This document shows, in pieces, positions 36,308 through 45,953 of a stretch of 64,000 bases of DNA. How positions within the stretch are numbered: the stretch's first letter is position 1; every line of letters begins with the position of its first letter. Under the pieces are notes generated by a model. That model made no database searches. It saw nothing but the letters and a program-made list of their open reading frames with translations, and was not told where the DNA came from. Source of the stretch: DATEPR01 sp036273855 (GTDB lineage Bacteria; Actinomycetota; Actinomycetes; Mycobacteriales; Pseudonocardiaceae); assembly GCA_036273855.1 (NCBI GenBank), contig DASUGU010000134.1, positions 98,161 through 162,160 on the forward strand, written 5' to 3'. The translations under genes and the position numbers were made by a program.

Positions 36308-36703
36308 ATACTCCACCAGCTCGACCAGCAGCCCGGCCGGCCGTAGGTACGCGAACGCGACGAACATGCCCGGCCGGGCACCCGCGCGCGGCTCGGCGTC
36401 GACCGCGGTGAACCCCCTGCCGCGCAACCGGTCGAGCTCGGACCGGAGCCCGTTCACCCGGAACGCGATGTGGTGCAGGCCGGGGCCGCCGCTGGCCAAC
36501 CGGGTGTCGAGCACCGAGCCAGGGCGGCTGGGCGACACCAGTTCCACGGCCGGCTCGCCCTGGCCCTGCCAGAACTCGCATGCGACGCCGTAGTCGTCCG
36601 CCGTTCCGTCATCCGTGCGGGCCATGCCCAGGGCGGCCAGGAACGGCGCGAGGTCGGCGGGCGCGCCCGTGATCAGTCCGATGTGGTCAATGCCGAGCAA
36701 CAT
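36296..36703 (-). CDS. VOC-superfamily (methylmalonyl-CoA epimerase-like) protein
   Basis: A 135-residue two-module VOC protein: LLGIDHIGLITG, VELVSPSRPGS, LHHIAFRVNGLRSELDRLRGRGF and LLVELVEYL, giving the His/Glu metal ligands of the epimerase/glyoxalase group. It converges with the DAO-like gene, overlapping by 12 bases. The family includes epimerases and resistance proteins. It may act on an acyl-CoA or sequester the product; the sequence does not decide. Confidence 0.78.
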   Translation of the reverse strand: MLLGIDHIGLITGAPADLAPFLAALGMARTDDGTADDYGVACEFWQGQGEPAVELVSPSRPGSVLDTRLASGGPGLHHIAFRVNGLRSELDRLRGRGFTAVDAEPRAGARPGMFVAFAYLRPAGLLVELVEYLGE

Positions 36704-36782
36704 CTCCCCAGCCTACGGCGAACGCGCGAAATCACTGCGTGACAACAGTTCCGATCCGCCGTTCCGGCGCGATAATCGGCCG

Positions 36783-38120
36783 GTGACTCCAACCGAGAAC
36801 GAGCTCAGAAAAGCCGTCGAACGCGAACTGCCCAGGGCCCGCGCCGATCTGGAACGGCTGGTCCGCATCCCCGGGATCGCCTTCGCGGGCTTCGATCAGA
36901 CGTACCTGGACCGGTCCGCCGAAGCCGTTGCCGATCTGCTCCGCGAGTGCGGGCTGGACGTCGGCGTGGTCAGCAAGGGCGGGGCACCGGCCGTCATCGG
37001 GCGCAAACCCGCGCCCCCCGGTGCCCCGACCGTCCTGCTGTACGCACATCACGATGTCCAGCCCGCCGGTGACCTGGCCCTGTGGGAGACCGAACCGTTC
37101 GAACCGGTCGAGCGCGGCGGCCGGCTGTACGGCCGAGGTGCGTCGGACGACAAGGCCGGGCTGATGGCCCACGTCGCCGCGTTGCGAGCCCTCGGCGATG
37201 CCCTGCCGGTCGGCGTGGTCGTCTTCGTCGAGGGCGAGGAGGAGTTCGGCTCGGCATCGCTGACCGACCTGCTCGACGCGCACCGGGAGGCGGTCGCCGC
37301 CGACGTGATCGTGATCGCGGACTCGGCCAACTGGGAGGTCGGCCAGCCCGCGCTGACCACGTCGCTGCGCGGCATCGTGAACGTCGTCGTGGAAGTACGG
37401 ACACTCCAGGCCGCCGTCCACAGTGGCACGTTCGGCGGTGCGGTGCCGGACGCGCTGACCGCGCTGGCCCGGCTGCTGGCCACGCTGCACGACGACGCGG
37501 GGGACGTGGTGGTGGAGGGCCTCACCGGCCAGGAGTCGTCCACGCTGGTGTTCCCGATCGACCGGCTGCGCGCCGAGTCGGGTCTGGTCGACGGGGTGGA
37601 GCTGATCGGCACCGGCCCGCTGGTGGACCGGCTGTGGTCCAAGCCGTCCCTGTCGGTGCTGGGCATCGACGCGCCCACGGTGGACGAGGCGGGCAACGCG
37701 CTCGTGCCGTCGGCCAGGGCCAAGCTGAGCATCCGGCTCGCACCCGGCGACGACCCCCGGCTGGCGTTCGCCGCGATCCGGGCCCATCTCGACGCGCACC
37801 GCCCGTGGGGTGCTGCCGTCTCCGTCGAACCCGCGGGTGCGGGCGCGCCCTGTGTGATCGACACGAGCGGCCCGTACTACCCGGTCGTGCGGGCCGCTCT
37901 GCGCGCCGCGTGGGACGGGATCGAACCGGTGGAGATCGGTGTCGGCGGGTCGATCCCGGCCGTGGCGATCTTCCAGGACAAGTTCCCAGGCGCCACCATC
38001 GCGGTGACCGGGATCGAGGATCCCGAAACCAGGTCGCACGGTCCGAACGAGAGCCTGCATCTCGGCGAGTTCGCCCGGGTGTGTCTCGCCGAGACGCTGT
38101 TGCTGGCCGGGCTGGACTGA
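36783..38120 (+). CDS. M20-family metallopeptidase (dipeptidase)
   Basis: A 445-residue M20 peptidase with intact co-catalytic zinc residues: YAHHDVQPAG (His, then Asp), RGASDDKAG (bridging Asp), EGEEEFGS (catalytic Glu and ligand Glu), IADSANW and a C-terminal SHGPNESLHL. A dimerisation domain is inserted at about 190-300. GTG start with no strong Shine-Dalgarno. The family cleaves dipeptides or N-acyl amino acids. In this cluster it could release a peptide-masked precursor or product, complementing the inactive M1 homologue. Confidence 0.85.
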   Translation: MTPTENELRKAVERELPRARADLERLVRIPGIAFAGFDQTYLDRSAEAVADLLRECGLDVGVVSKGGAPAVIGRKPAPPGAPTVLLYAHHDVQPAGDLALWETEPFEPVERGGRLYGRGASDDKAGLMAHVAALRALGDALPVGVVVFVEGEEEFGSASLTDLLDAHREAVAADVIVIADSANWEVGQPALTTSLRGIVNVVVEVRTLQAAVHSGTFGGAVPDALTALARLLATLHDDAGDVVVEGLTGQESSTLVFPIDRLRAESGLVDGVELIGTGPLVDRLWSKPSLSVLGIDAPTVDEAGNALVPSARAKLSIRLAPGDDPRLAFAAIRAHLDAHRPWGAAVSVEPAGAGAPCVIDTSGPYYPVVRAALRAAWDGIEPVEIGVGGSIPAVAIFQDKFPGATIAVTGIEDPETRSHGPNESLHLGEFARVCLAETLLLAGLD

Positions 38121-38123
38121 CAC

Positions 38124-38468
38124 TCAGCCCAGTGCCGTCAGCCGGCTCAGCACGTCCGGCGTCACCGGGAACACCGTCGTGTCGTAGTCGTCGATCATTC
38201 CCGTCACGGCGGCGTCGTACTTCTCCTCCCATTCGGCGGTCGCGTAGACCGCCTGGGACCGTGCCACTCGTTCGGATTCGGACGGGAATGCTCGCATCAG
38301 GAAATAACCGTTCTCGTTGTTCAGGGACGGTCCGTGCGTGATCACGTTGATGCCCAGGCTGCGCATCAACGGAATCGTGCCATCCGTGCTGATCCGGTCG
38401 AATTCCTCGCGAGTACCCGACCGCAGTGTGAACAGTCGGATCTCCAGCAACCAGTGTTCGTCAGTCAT
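38124..38468 (-). CDS. NIPSNAP-family protein
   Basis: A 114-residue ferredoxin-like-fold protein: LLEIRLFTLRSGTREEFDRI and NGYFLMRAFPSESERVARSQAVYATAEWEEKY are typical NIPSNAP segments. Function is unknown in bacteria; relatives occur beside dehydrogenases and in biosynthetic clusters. It is divergent from the SARP regulator (61 bases apart) and converges closely with the M20 gene. A second, longer NIPSNAP gene lies at 60758. Confidence 0.8.
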   Translation of the reverse strand: MTDEHWLLEIRLFTLRSGTREEFDRISTDGTIPLMRSLGINVITHGPSLNNENGYFLMRAFPSESERVARSQAVYATAEWEEKYDAAVTGMIDDYDTTVFPVTPDVLSRLTALG

Positions 38469-38529
38469 GTCCGAAGTTGAGCATCGGCCAATGGTGAACG
38501 TCAATCCAGAGGCATAACATCCGGATGCG

Positions 38530-40395
38530 ATGACTTCACCAATCGGTTTTCGAATCCTGGGCCCGCTCGAGTTCTTCGACGGCGAGCGGTGGTCCGCCAT
38601 CGGCGCGGCGAAGCAGCGGGCGCTGCTCGCCGTGCTGCTGGTCAATGCCAACCACACGGTGTCGGCGGAAGCGCTCATCGCCGAACTGTGGGGCGAGCAG
38701 CCGCCGGCCAGTGCGGCCGGCCTGCTCGCCGGTTACGTGTGGCGGTTGCGGCGCAGGCTCGCCGATCCGGCCGGCCGGATGCTGCGCACCCGCGCACCGG
38801 GATACCAGCTCGTCCTGCCCTCGGGCGCCACCGATGTGCAGCGGTACGAGGAACTGGTCGGCGCGGGGCGACGCAGCCTGGCCGACGGCGACCTGGCCGC
38901 TGCCGTCGGTACGTTGTCGGCGGCACTGGCGATCTGGCGCGGCAGGCCGTTGGCCGACGTCGCGCTGGTGCCCTCCGTGCTCGCCGAGTCGGCGCGGTTG
39001 GAGGAGGCGCGACTGGCCGTGGTGGAGGCGCGCATCGACGCCGAGATCGGGCTGGGCAGGCACGAGGCGCTGCTGCCCGAGCTGAAGCTCATGGTGTCGC
39101 AGTACCCGCTGCGGGAACGGCTGCACGCCCACCTGATGGTCGCCCTGTACCGCACCGGGCAACAGGCCGAGGCCCTGGGCGCGTACCGGGACCTGCGCAG
39201 GCTGCTGGTCGACGAGCTGGGCATCGAGCCCAGCACTCCGTTGCGGGAGTTGCAGAACAGGATCCTGCGCAGCGACCCGCTGCTGGAGGCCGGGCAGCAG
39301 GCGGGAGCCGCGGCCGCCGTGGTGGTGCGGTTGGCCGTGCCACACTCGCTGCCCGGCGACGTGCCGGTGTTCGTCGGCCGGCGTGACGAACTGTCCTGGG
39401 TGGTCTCGCGGTTGACCGGTGACGCGCGGTGCTGCGCGATCCACGGCATGGCAGGCGTGGGCAAGACGACCTTGGCCGTGCACGCGGCCCATCTGGCGGC
39501 CGGCGCGTTTCCCGACGGGCAGGTGTACCTGAACCTGGGCGGTGGTGCCGACACCGGCCCGTTGCGGCCCGCCGAGGCGATCGGCGGCCTGCTCGGCGCG
39601 CTCGGCATCACCGACGTGCCCGGCGACCTGCCCAGGGCCACCGCGCTGCTGCGAACCGTGCTCGCCGGGCGGCAGCTCGCGGTCGTGCTGGACGACGTGC
39701 TGGACACCGCCCAGATCCAGGACCTGTTACCGGCCACCCCGGGATGCGCCGTACTACTGGTCAGCCGGACGGCCTCGGCGGCGGTGGACGGGTCGGGGCT
39801 GTTGCGGCTGGGCAGGTTCGACGACGCGGCAGCCGTGGAACTGGTCCGCCGGTACGCGGGAGCCGCGAGGGTCGACGCCGATCCGATGGCCACCGCCCGG
39901 CTGGTCCGGCTGTGCGACCATCTGCCACTCGCCCTGCGGATCGCGGCCACCCGGCTCGCCCAACGTCCTGAGTGGACCATCGAGCAGCTCGCCGACCGCC
40001 TGGCCGACCCGGCCCGCAGGCTGGACACGCTGACCTGTGACGGGCTCAGCGTGCGCACCAGCCTGAGCGAGGGTGCCCGGCTGGTGGAGCGGGGTGCCGA
40101 TCCGCTGGCGGCACGGGCGCTCGGCGCACTGGGCGGCCTGGATCTACCGGTGCTGCCCACGGATGCGTTGGCCGCCACGCTGGACGTGCCCACCGCGGCG
40201 GCGGAACCGGCCGCCGAGCGACTGGTCGACGCCGGTCTCATCGAGACGGTCGGCATGGACCGCTACCGGGTGCCGGAACTGGTGGGCCTGTTCGCCCGAG
40301 AGTACGCGGGCGGCGCGGTGTGCAATTCAGCGCAGGTGACCGCCACCGGCGGTGTCTGCTTCCCTGACCCGCATGTCGCACCGTATCGAAGCTGA
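38530..40395 (+). CDS. AfsR/SARP-type regulator with NB-ARC ATPase
   Basis: A 621-residue regulator. Residues 1-95 are the OmpR-like winged helix (FRILGPLEFFDG, LIAELWGEQPPASAAGLLAGYVWRLRRRL); 100-245 the activator domain; about 270 onward the NB-ARC ATPase with GMAGVGKTTLAVHAA, LAVVLDDVLD and the GLPL-like CDHLPLALRIAA. The C-terminal TPR sensor of full AfsR is missing. The ATG sits 9 bases after a TAACAT -10-like hexamer, suggesting a near-leaderless mRNA. Its end overlaps the next gene by 23 bases. A likely second activator of the cluster. Confidence 0.87.
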   Translation: MTSPIGFRILGPLEFFDGERWSAIGAAKQRALLAVLLVNANHTVSAEALIAELWGEQPPASAAGLLAGYVWRLRRRLADPAGRMLRTRAPGYQLVLPSGATDVQRYEELVGAGRRSLADGDLAAAVGTLSAALAIWRGRPLADVALVPSVLAESARLEEARLAVVEARIDAEIGLGRHEALLPELKLMVSQYPLRERLHAHLMVALYRTGQQAEALGAYRDLRRLLVDELGIEPSTPLRELQNRILRSDPLLEAGQQAGAAAAVVVRLAVPHSLPGDVPVFVGRRDELSWVVSRLTGDARCCAIHGMAGVGKTTLAVHAAHLAAGAFPDGQVYLNLGGGADTGPLRPAEAIGGLLGALGITDVPGDLPRATALLRTVLAGRQLAVVLDDVLDTAQIQDLLPATPGCAVLLVSRTASAAVDGSGLLRLGRFDDAAAVELVRRYAGAARVDADPMATARLVRLCDHLPLALRIAATRLAQRPEWTIEQLADRLADPARRLDTLTCDGLSVRTSLSEGARLVERGADPLAARALGALGGLDLPVLPTDALAATLDVPTAAAEPAAERLVDAGLIETVGMDRYRVPELVGLFAREYAGGAVCNSAQVTATGGVCFPDPHVAPYRS

Positions 40396-41599
40396 CCAAC
40401 TCGTCCCCGGCCGTGGAGCACCGGTCCGGGACGCCGTCGTGATCCTGGACGACCACGAGATCCGTTATGCCGGACCACGTGCCGACGCACCCGCCAGCCC
40501 CGGCGCCACCACGGTTCACGGGCACACCGTGATGCCGGGCATGTGGGACTGTCACGGCCATTTCATGGGCCTGCGGTCCGCCGATCTCAACGACCTGATG
40601 CACGAATCGGTCGCGCTGCGGGCCGCCCGTGGCGTGAGCGATCTGCGGGCCTGCCTGGACGCCGGGTTCACCTCGGTGCGCGAGGTCGGCGGCCTGGGCA
40701 TCCACCTGGCCCGCGCGGTCGAGGAGGGGACCGTGGTGGGCCCGTCGATCTATGCGGCCGGCACCGCGCTGTCCACCACCGGCGGGCACGGCGACCTGCA
40801 CGGCTTCCCGGCGTCGTGGATCGAGGACTTCGGCCACCTCGGCGGTGAACTCCGGCTGGCCGACGGTCCCGCCGAGTGTGCGCGAGCGGCTCGGGAACAG
40901 CTGCGCAACAACGCCAAGCTGATCAAGGTGTTCGCCTCCGGCGGCGTACTGTCCGAAGTAGACCATCCAGTGCACCAGCAGTTCACCGACGCCGAGCTGG
41001 CCGCGATCGTCGAAGTGGCCGGCCTGGCCGACCGGGTCGTCGCCGCCCACTGCCACGGCAAACCGGGCATCCTGGCCGCGCTCAAGGCAGGCGTGCGCAC
41101 CATCGAGCACGGCACCTACCTCGACGAGGAAGCCGCGACCGCGATGCGGGAGACCGGCGCGATCTTCGTGCCGACCCGCGCGATCATCCACCTGCTGCTG
41201 GTCAGCGATCTCGTGCCGCCCTACGCCAGGGGCAAGCTGGAGGAGGTGGCCGACCGGCACCTGGAGGCGATCGCGATCGCCCGCGAGGCCGGCGTCACCA
41301 TCGCGCTCGGCACCGACATCGCGATGACCGGCCCGCACAGGCCCACCCAGTGGGGGCTCAACGGGATCGAGTTGTCATTGATGGTGAAGGCCGGCGCCAC
41401 ACCGCTGGAGGCGATCGAGATGGCCACCGCGGTCGCACCGGACACGCTCGGCCCGCAGGCGCCGCGATCGGGCCAGTTGCTGCCCGGCTACGACGCCGAC
41501 GTCCTCCTGTTGGACGCCGACCCGGTGGCGAACATCGACGTGCTCGCCGACCCGGCACACATCACGTCGGTGTGGAAAGCGGGCCGGCAGGTCAAGTGA
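40373..41599 (+). CDS. Metal-dependent amidohydrolase (imidazolonepropionase/Xaa-Pro dipeptidase-like)
   Basis: A 408-residue amidohydrolase with a complete binuclear site: DCHGH (His61, His63), the lysine of LIKVFASGG, the histidines of AAHCHGK and IEHGTYLD, and the aspartate of LGTDIAMTG. It belongs to the M38-like group that hydrolyses cyclic amides, carbamates or prolyl dipeptides. It overlaps the SARP gene by 23 bases and precedes the PCP gene by 100 bases. In the cluster it could open or form a cyclic amide or remove a protecting residue. Confidence 0.85.
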   Translation: MSHRIEADQLVPGRGAPVRDAVVILDDHEIRYAGPRADAPASPGATTVHGHTVMPGMWDCHGHFMGLRSADLNDLMHESVALRAARGVSDLRACLDAGFTSVREVGGLGIHLARAVEEGTVVGPSIYAAGTALSTTGGHGDLHGFPASWIEDFGHLGGELRLADGPAECARAAREQLRNNAKLIKVFASGGVLSEVDHPVHQQFTDAELAAIVEVAGLADRVVAAHCHGKPGILAALKAGVRTIEHGTYLDEEAATAMRETGAIFVPTRAIIHLLLVSDLVPPYARGKLEEVADRHLEAIAIAREAGVTIALGTDIAMTGPHRPTQWGLNGIELSLMVKAGATPLEAIEMATAVAPDTLGPQAPRSGQLLPGYDADVLLLDADPVANIDVLADPAHITSVWKAGRQVK

Positions 41600-41699
41600 G
41601 CGGGCCGCAACACCACCCGTGCAACCCCGGTACATCAGGAGAACAACCCGGTCGGCGAACGTCGTCGCCAGATCCAGTCCCGATCCCATGGAGAATCCC

Positions 41700-41972
41700 A
41701 TGAGCGAGCTCGCCAGTCCGTCGTCGATCGACACCACGCTCGATCTCGACACCATCATCGCCCGCTACGCCACCTTCGTGTTCGACGACACCACCCCGTT
41801 GCTCGACGCGGGCATCGAGTCGCTGTCGTTGCTGCGCCTCGCGGTGGACGTGGCCCAGGACGACGACGCCGAGATCGACGCCAGCCGGCTGGTCGACCTG
41901 CACACGATCGCCGATCTCAAGGCGTGGCTGCGCGACCTGGCGCCCGCCGGCCAGGACGGGGGCGCGCTGTGA
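41700..41972 (+). CDS. Freestanding peptidyl carrier protein
   Basis: A 90-residue carrier protein with the phosphopantetheine serine in LLDAGIESLSLLRLAVDV. Helix IV and the C-terminus (LHTIADLKAWLRDL) fit the PCP/aryl-carrier fold. The ATG follows GGAG at good spacing and the stop overlaps the downstream A-domain start (GTGA). It is the probable partner of the freestanding adenylation enzyme that follows. Confidence 0.87.
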   Translation: MSELASPSSIDTTLDLDTIIARYATFVFDDTTPLLDAGIESLSLLRLAVDVAQDDDAEIDASRLVDLHTIADLKAWLRDLAPAGQDGGAL

Positions 41973-43555
41973 CGACGCGGAAGCTCTACGACTGGTTCTC
42001 CGCCACGGTGGAGCGCACCCCGGACGCCCCGGCGATCGAGGTCGCCGGGCTGACGCTGACCTACGCCGAGCTGCACACCGCGGCCCGCCGACTGGCCGCC
42101 CGCATGGTGGCCACCGCGGGCAGACGCCCGCGCCGGGTCGGCCTGCTGACCTCGCGCAGCCTGGCCAGTTACGTCGGCTACCTGGCCAGCCAGTCGCTCG
42201 GCGCCGCCGTGGTGCCGCTCAACCAGGGCGCCCCGGTGGCCAGGAACCTGGTCATCACCAAGGATGCCGGCCTGGACGTGACGATCGTCGACGACAGCTC
42301 GGCCAAGCAGTTGCCGCAGTACCCGCAGCAGTCGGGCATCCCGGTGGTGGACCTGACCGGCGACCGGTGGCGGGCGCTGGTGGCCACCGACGACACCGAA
42401 CCGCTGCCGGAGGTCGGCTGCGGCGACGGTGACGTCGCCTACATCATCTACACGTCGGGTTCGACAGGGACGCCGAAGGGCGTGCCGGTGACGCACGCGA
42501 ACGTGTCGGCGTTGCTGACCGACGTGATCGCCCGGTTCGGGTTCTCCGCCGACTGCCGGGTGTCGCAGACGTTCGAGCTGTTCTTCGACGGTTCGCTCGT
42601 GGAGCTGTTCGGCACGTGGGGCACGGGTGCGACGCTGTGCGTGCCGCAGCCCAGCGACGTGTTCGCGCCGGTGCGGTTCGTCAACGAGAAGCGCCTGACC
42701 CACTGGCTGTCCGTGCCGTCGATCATCTCGTTCGCCCGCCGGCTGCGGGCGCTGGCTCCGGGCAGCATGCCCAACCTGCGTCGCGCCATGTTCGGCGGTG
42801 AGCCGCTGACCGTCGAGCAGGTGCAGGCGTGGCGGGCGGCGGCACCGCAGGCGGCGGTCAACAACTGCTACGGCCCCACCGAACTGACCGTGATCTGCAC
42901 CGGCTACGAGGTGCCGGACGAGCCGGCGAACTGGCCGCTGACCTCCAACCGGTCGATGCCGATCGGCGAGCTGTTCCCGCACATGGACTACGTGCTGCTG
43001 GACGAGGACCTCAAGCCCTGCGAGGACGGCGAACTCTGCGTCCGCGGCGGGCAGCGGTTCCCCGGCTACCTGGACCCGACCGAGAACGCCGGGCGGTTCC
43101 TCAGTTTCGACGGCACGAGCGGCCAGGCGTACGACGGCAGCGAGCCGCTGAGCGTCAGCCACTGGTACCGCACCGGTGACCGGGTGCGCCGGGAGAACGG
43201 CGAACTCGTCCACCTGGGCCGCGTCGACGACCAGATCAAGGTCAGGGGCAACCGGGTCGAGCTGGGCGAGATCGAGTCCGCGCTGCGCAGGCATCCGGCC
43301 ATCACCGAGGCCGTCGTGGTGGCGCTGACCGCCGACGACGGCGAGGTGGACCTGCACGCCGTGTACGCGGGCGAACCGGTGGCCGACGGCGACTTCGCCC
43401 GGCTGCTGGAGGACCTGCCCACGTACATGCGCCCGCGCGGCTACCACCGCAGGCACACGATTCCGCTGGCGGCCAACGGGAAGGTCGACCGCAAGACCCT
43501 GATCGCCCAGATCACCGATGGCGCCGACCACGGCGCCGAGAAGGAGCTACGGTGA
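41969..43555 (+). CDS. Freestanding NRPS adenylation enzyme 1
   Basis: A 528-residue A domain with core motifs A3 YTSGSTGTPKG, A5 NNCYGPTELT, A7 YRTGD, A8 GRVDDQIKVRGNRVELGEIE and A10 NGKVDRKTL. By alignment to GrsA the pocket residues read D-G-L-L-M-G-C-V-I-K; Asp235 (FFDGS) indicates an alpha-amino (or equivalent) acid. No carrier or condensation domain is attached. GTG start overlapping the PCP stop. The substrate cannot be named; similarity of layout to prolyl-type freestanding A enzymes allows proline or a cyclic analogue. Confidence 0.88.
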   Translation: MTTRKLYDWFSATVERTPDAPAIEVAGLTLTYAELHTAARRLAARMVATAGRRPRRVGLLTSRSLASYVGYLASQSLGAAVVPLNQGAPVARNLVITKDAGLDVTIVDDSSAKQLPQYPQQSGIPVVDLTGDRWRALVATDDTEPLPEVGCGDGDVAYIIYTSGSTGTPKGVPVTHANVSALLTDVIARFGFSADCRVSQTFELFFDGSLVELFGTWGTGATLCVPQPSDVFAPVRFVNEKRLTHWLSVPSIISFARRLRALAPGSMPNLRRAMFGGEPLTVEQVQAWRAAAPQAAVNNCYGPTELTVICTGYEVPDEPANWPLTSNRSMPIGELFPHMDYVLLDEDLKPCEDGELCVRGGQRFPGYLDPTENAGRFLSFDGTSGQAYDGSEPLSVSHWYRTGDRVRRENGELVHLGRVDDQIKVRGNRVELGEIESALRRHPAITEAVVVALTADDGEVDLHAVYAGEPVADGDFARLLEDLPTYMRPRGYHRRHTIPLAANGKVDRKTLIAQITDGADHGAEKELR

Positions 43556-45936
43556 CCACCACCGACACCGGGATGATCCCGGCCACCCCGCTGATGGAGA
43601 TGCTGTGGTGGATCCACCAGCGGGCCAAGAACAAGTCGGTCTACAACCAGACCTGGCCGCTGCGCGCCGACCGCCCGCTGGACTTCGACGCGCTGGGCGT
43701 CGCCTGGCAGGCCGTCGTCGACCGGCACGAGGCGATGCGCGCGAGCCTGCACCACCGCGACGGCGACGTCCTTGTGTCTATTGTGGACCACGTTGACGTC
43801 GAGCCCAAGTGGATCCGGATCGACGACCCCGGTTCGCTGCCGGCCGACCTCCTGCTCCGCCAGATCGCGGGCGAGGTCCAGGAGTGGCCGATCGAGCTGG
43901 ACACGGCACCCGTGGCACGGCTGGTCGCGGTGACCGTCGGCGACAAGCACGAGTTGCTGGTCACCGTGCACCACGCCCTGGTCGACGGCTGGGGCATGCA
44001 GTTGCTGATGACCGACTTCGCCAGCGCCTACGCCGACGCCCTGGCCGGCCGGACACCCGCGTTCGACACCGAACCGCCGTCGTTGCGCGAGCACGTGCTG
44101 GAGACCCGGGCCGCGAGCACCGACGGCCGCTGGGACGCCAGCCTGAAGTACTGGCGGGACGCGCTCGACGGTGCGGTGACCACCACCCTGGTGGCCGACC
44201 GGCACACCTACACCGGCACCGGCAACACCGGCGGCATGGTGCGGTACGTGTTCAGCCCCGAGGCCACCCAGGGCATCGCGGCCCTCGCGGAGCAGTACTT
44301 CACCACCCCGTTCGGCGTGCTGTTCGCCGCGCTGCAGACGGTCCTGGCCCTCGGCGGCGCCGGCCCCGAGGTGTGCACCGGCCTGGTCAGCGCCAACCGG
44401 CTGACCCCGCAGGACCAGGCACTCGTCGGCTACCTGGCCAACGTGCTCGCCGTGCGGACCACCGTGCGGGGCGAGGACACGTTCGGTGCCGTCGTCGAGC
44501 GGATCCGGGACGGCATGTGGGAGATGCTGGCCCACCAGACGGTGCCGTTCTCCGTGGTGTTCGGCGCGCTGAGCGAGTCCGTCCAGGCCCAGTTGCGGGA
44601 CGCGATCCCGGTGCTGGTCACCTGGTACGGCACCATCGGCACCGCCGTCACCCTGGGCGATGCGACGCTGCGGCTGCAGCACGCGCCCAACCGGGCGGCC
44701 CGGACCGACATCGGGTTCGGCGTGTTCGACTTCAACGGCGAGTACGTCGTCGAGTCCGAGTACAACACCGGCCGGTTCGACCAGACCACGGCGTTGCGCC
44801 TGTACCAGGACATCGACGCGATGCTGGCCGTCGGCGGCGCCGACCCGACCCGGCCGGTGTCCACCATCGGCGTGCGGACACGCACGGCCGACGCCTACGT
44901 CGAGCACACCCTGCGGGCCGCCGATCTGGGCACCACGGAGATGCCCAAGTCCGCCACACTGGACCAGGTGCGCAGGGCGTGGACCGAGGTGCTGGGCGCC
45001 GAGCCGGTCGGGCCGGACGAGGACTTCTTCGCCACCGGCGGCCGCTCGCTCAAGGTAGTCCAGTTCGCCCACGCCCTGGAGGCGGACAGCGGTGTGGCGC
45101 TGGACATCCAGCGCTGGCTGACCGAGCCGACCCCACGCCGGGCCGCCGACCAGATCGCCGGTGACCGGCTCGCCGACGACGGCAGCACGGTGGTCAACCT
45201 GCGCCCCGGCGACGGCCTGCACCTGCACCTGTTGCCCGGTGCCGGCGGCAGTGTGCAGGACTACCGCGAGCTCGTGGCGGCCCTGCCGGCCGACTGGCGG
45301 ATCACGGCGTCCGCCGAGCGCACTCCGCTGGACACGGTGCCCGCCATGGCAACCCGGTTCCGGGCCGACCTCGACGCCGAGGGCCTGCGGCCCGACCTGC
45401 TGGCCGGCTGGTCGATGGGCGGGATGACCGCCTTCGAGATGGCCACCGACCTCCCGGTGCCGGTCGTGCTGCTCGACTCGACCCCGCCGGTGCCGCACGA
45501 CATCGGCCAGGCCGTGCGGGACGCCGCGGTGTACGAGGTCTTCTCCGCCACGGCGGCCGCGACCTACGGCGTCACCCTGGACGGCACGCCCGCCCAGACC
45601 GCGCCGGGTGAGCCGGAACTCGCCATGCGGGTGCTGGCCGCGCGGCTGGCCGCCGCCGGCAGCGGGCCGGTGTCGGTCGCGATGCTGCTGGACCGCTGGG
45701 CCACGTTCAACCGGCACACCGACGCCGTCGGCGCGTACGTGAGCGAGCGGCGGCTGGACGTGCCGGCACTGTTGGTACGCGCGGAACTGGCCGAGCACCA
45801 GATCGAGCAGTGGCGCGCCAAGTTCACCTCGCCGCTGACGCTGCTGCGTGTCGCCGCCGACCACCACGGGCTGCTCCGGCCGCCCGCGGTCGCCGAGGTC
45901 GCCCGCGCCATCACCGAACTCGCCGCACCGGCCTGA
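43552..45936 (+). CDS. NRPS: condensation-carrier-thioesterase
   Basis: A 794-residue protein. A condensation domain covers about 1-430 with HHALVDGWGM (intact HHxxxDG). A carrier domain covers about 465-545, FATGGRSLKVV with Ser499. A thioesterase covers about 555-794 with GWSMGGMTAFE and the catalytic His in ADHHGLL. There is no A domain, so its carrier must be loaded in trans, presumably by one of the two freestanding A enzymes that flank it. GTG start overlapping the A-enzyme stop. The TE probably releases the finished chain. Confidence 0.9.
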   Translation: MTTTDTGMIPATPLMEMLWWIHQRAKNKSVYNQTWPLRADRPLDFDALGVAWQAVVDRHEAMRASLHHRDGDVLVSIVDHVDVEPKWIRIDDPGSLPADLLLRQIAGEVQEWPIELDTAPVARLVAVTVGDKHELLVTVHHALVDGWGMQLLMTDFASAYADALAGRTPAFDTEPPSLREHVLETRAASTDGRWDASLKYWRDALDGAVTTTLVADRHTYTGTGNTGGMVRYVFSPEATQGIAALAEQYFTTPFGVLFAALQTVLALGGAGPEVCTGLVSANRLTPQDQALVGYLANVLAVRTTVRGEDTFGAVVERIRDGMWEMLAHQTVPFSVVFGALSESVQAQLRDAIPVLVTWYGTIGTAVTLGDATLRLQHAPNRAARTDIGFGVFDFNGEYVVESEYNTGRFDQTTALRLYQDIDAMLAVGGADPTRPVSTIGVRTRTADAYVEHTLRAADLGTTEMPKSATLDQVRRAWTEVLGAEPVGPDEDFFATGGRSLKVVQFAHALEADSGVALDIQRWLTEPTPRRAADQIAGDRLADDGSTVVNLRPGDGLHLHLLPGAGGSVQDYRELVAALPADWRITASAERTPLDTVPAMATRFRADLDAEGLRPDLLAGWSMGGMTAFEMATDLPVPVVLLDSTPPVPHDIGQAVRDAAVYEVFSATAAATYGVTLDGTPAQTAPGEPELAMRVLAARLAAAGSGPVSVAMLLDRWATFNRHTDAVGAYVSERRLDVPALLVRAELAEHQIEQWRAKFTSPLTLLRVAADHHGLLRPPAVAEVARAITELAAPA

Positions 45937-45953
45937 TCCTGGGAGGTACCACC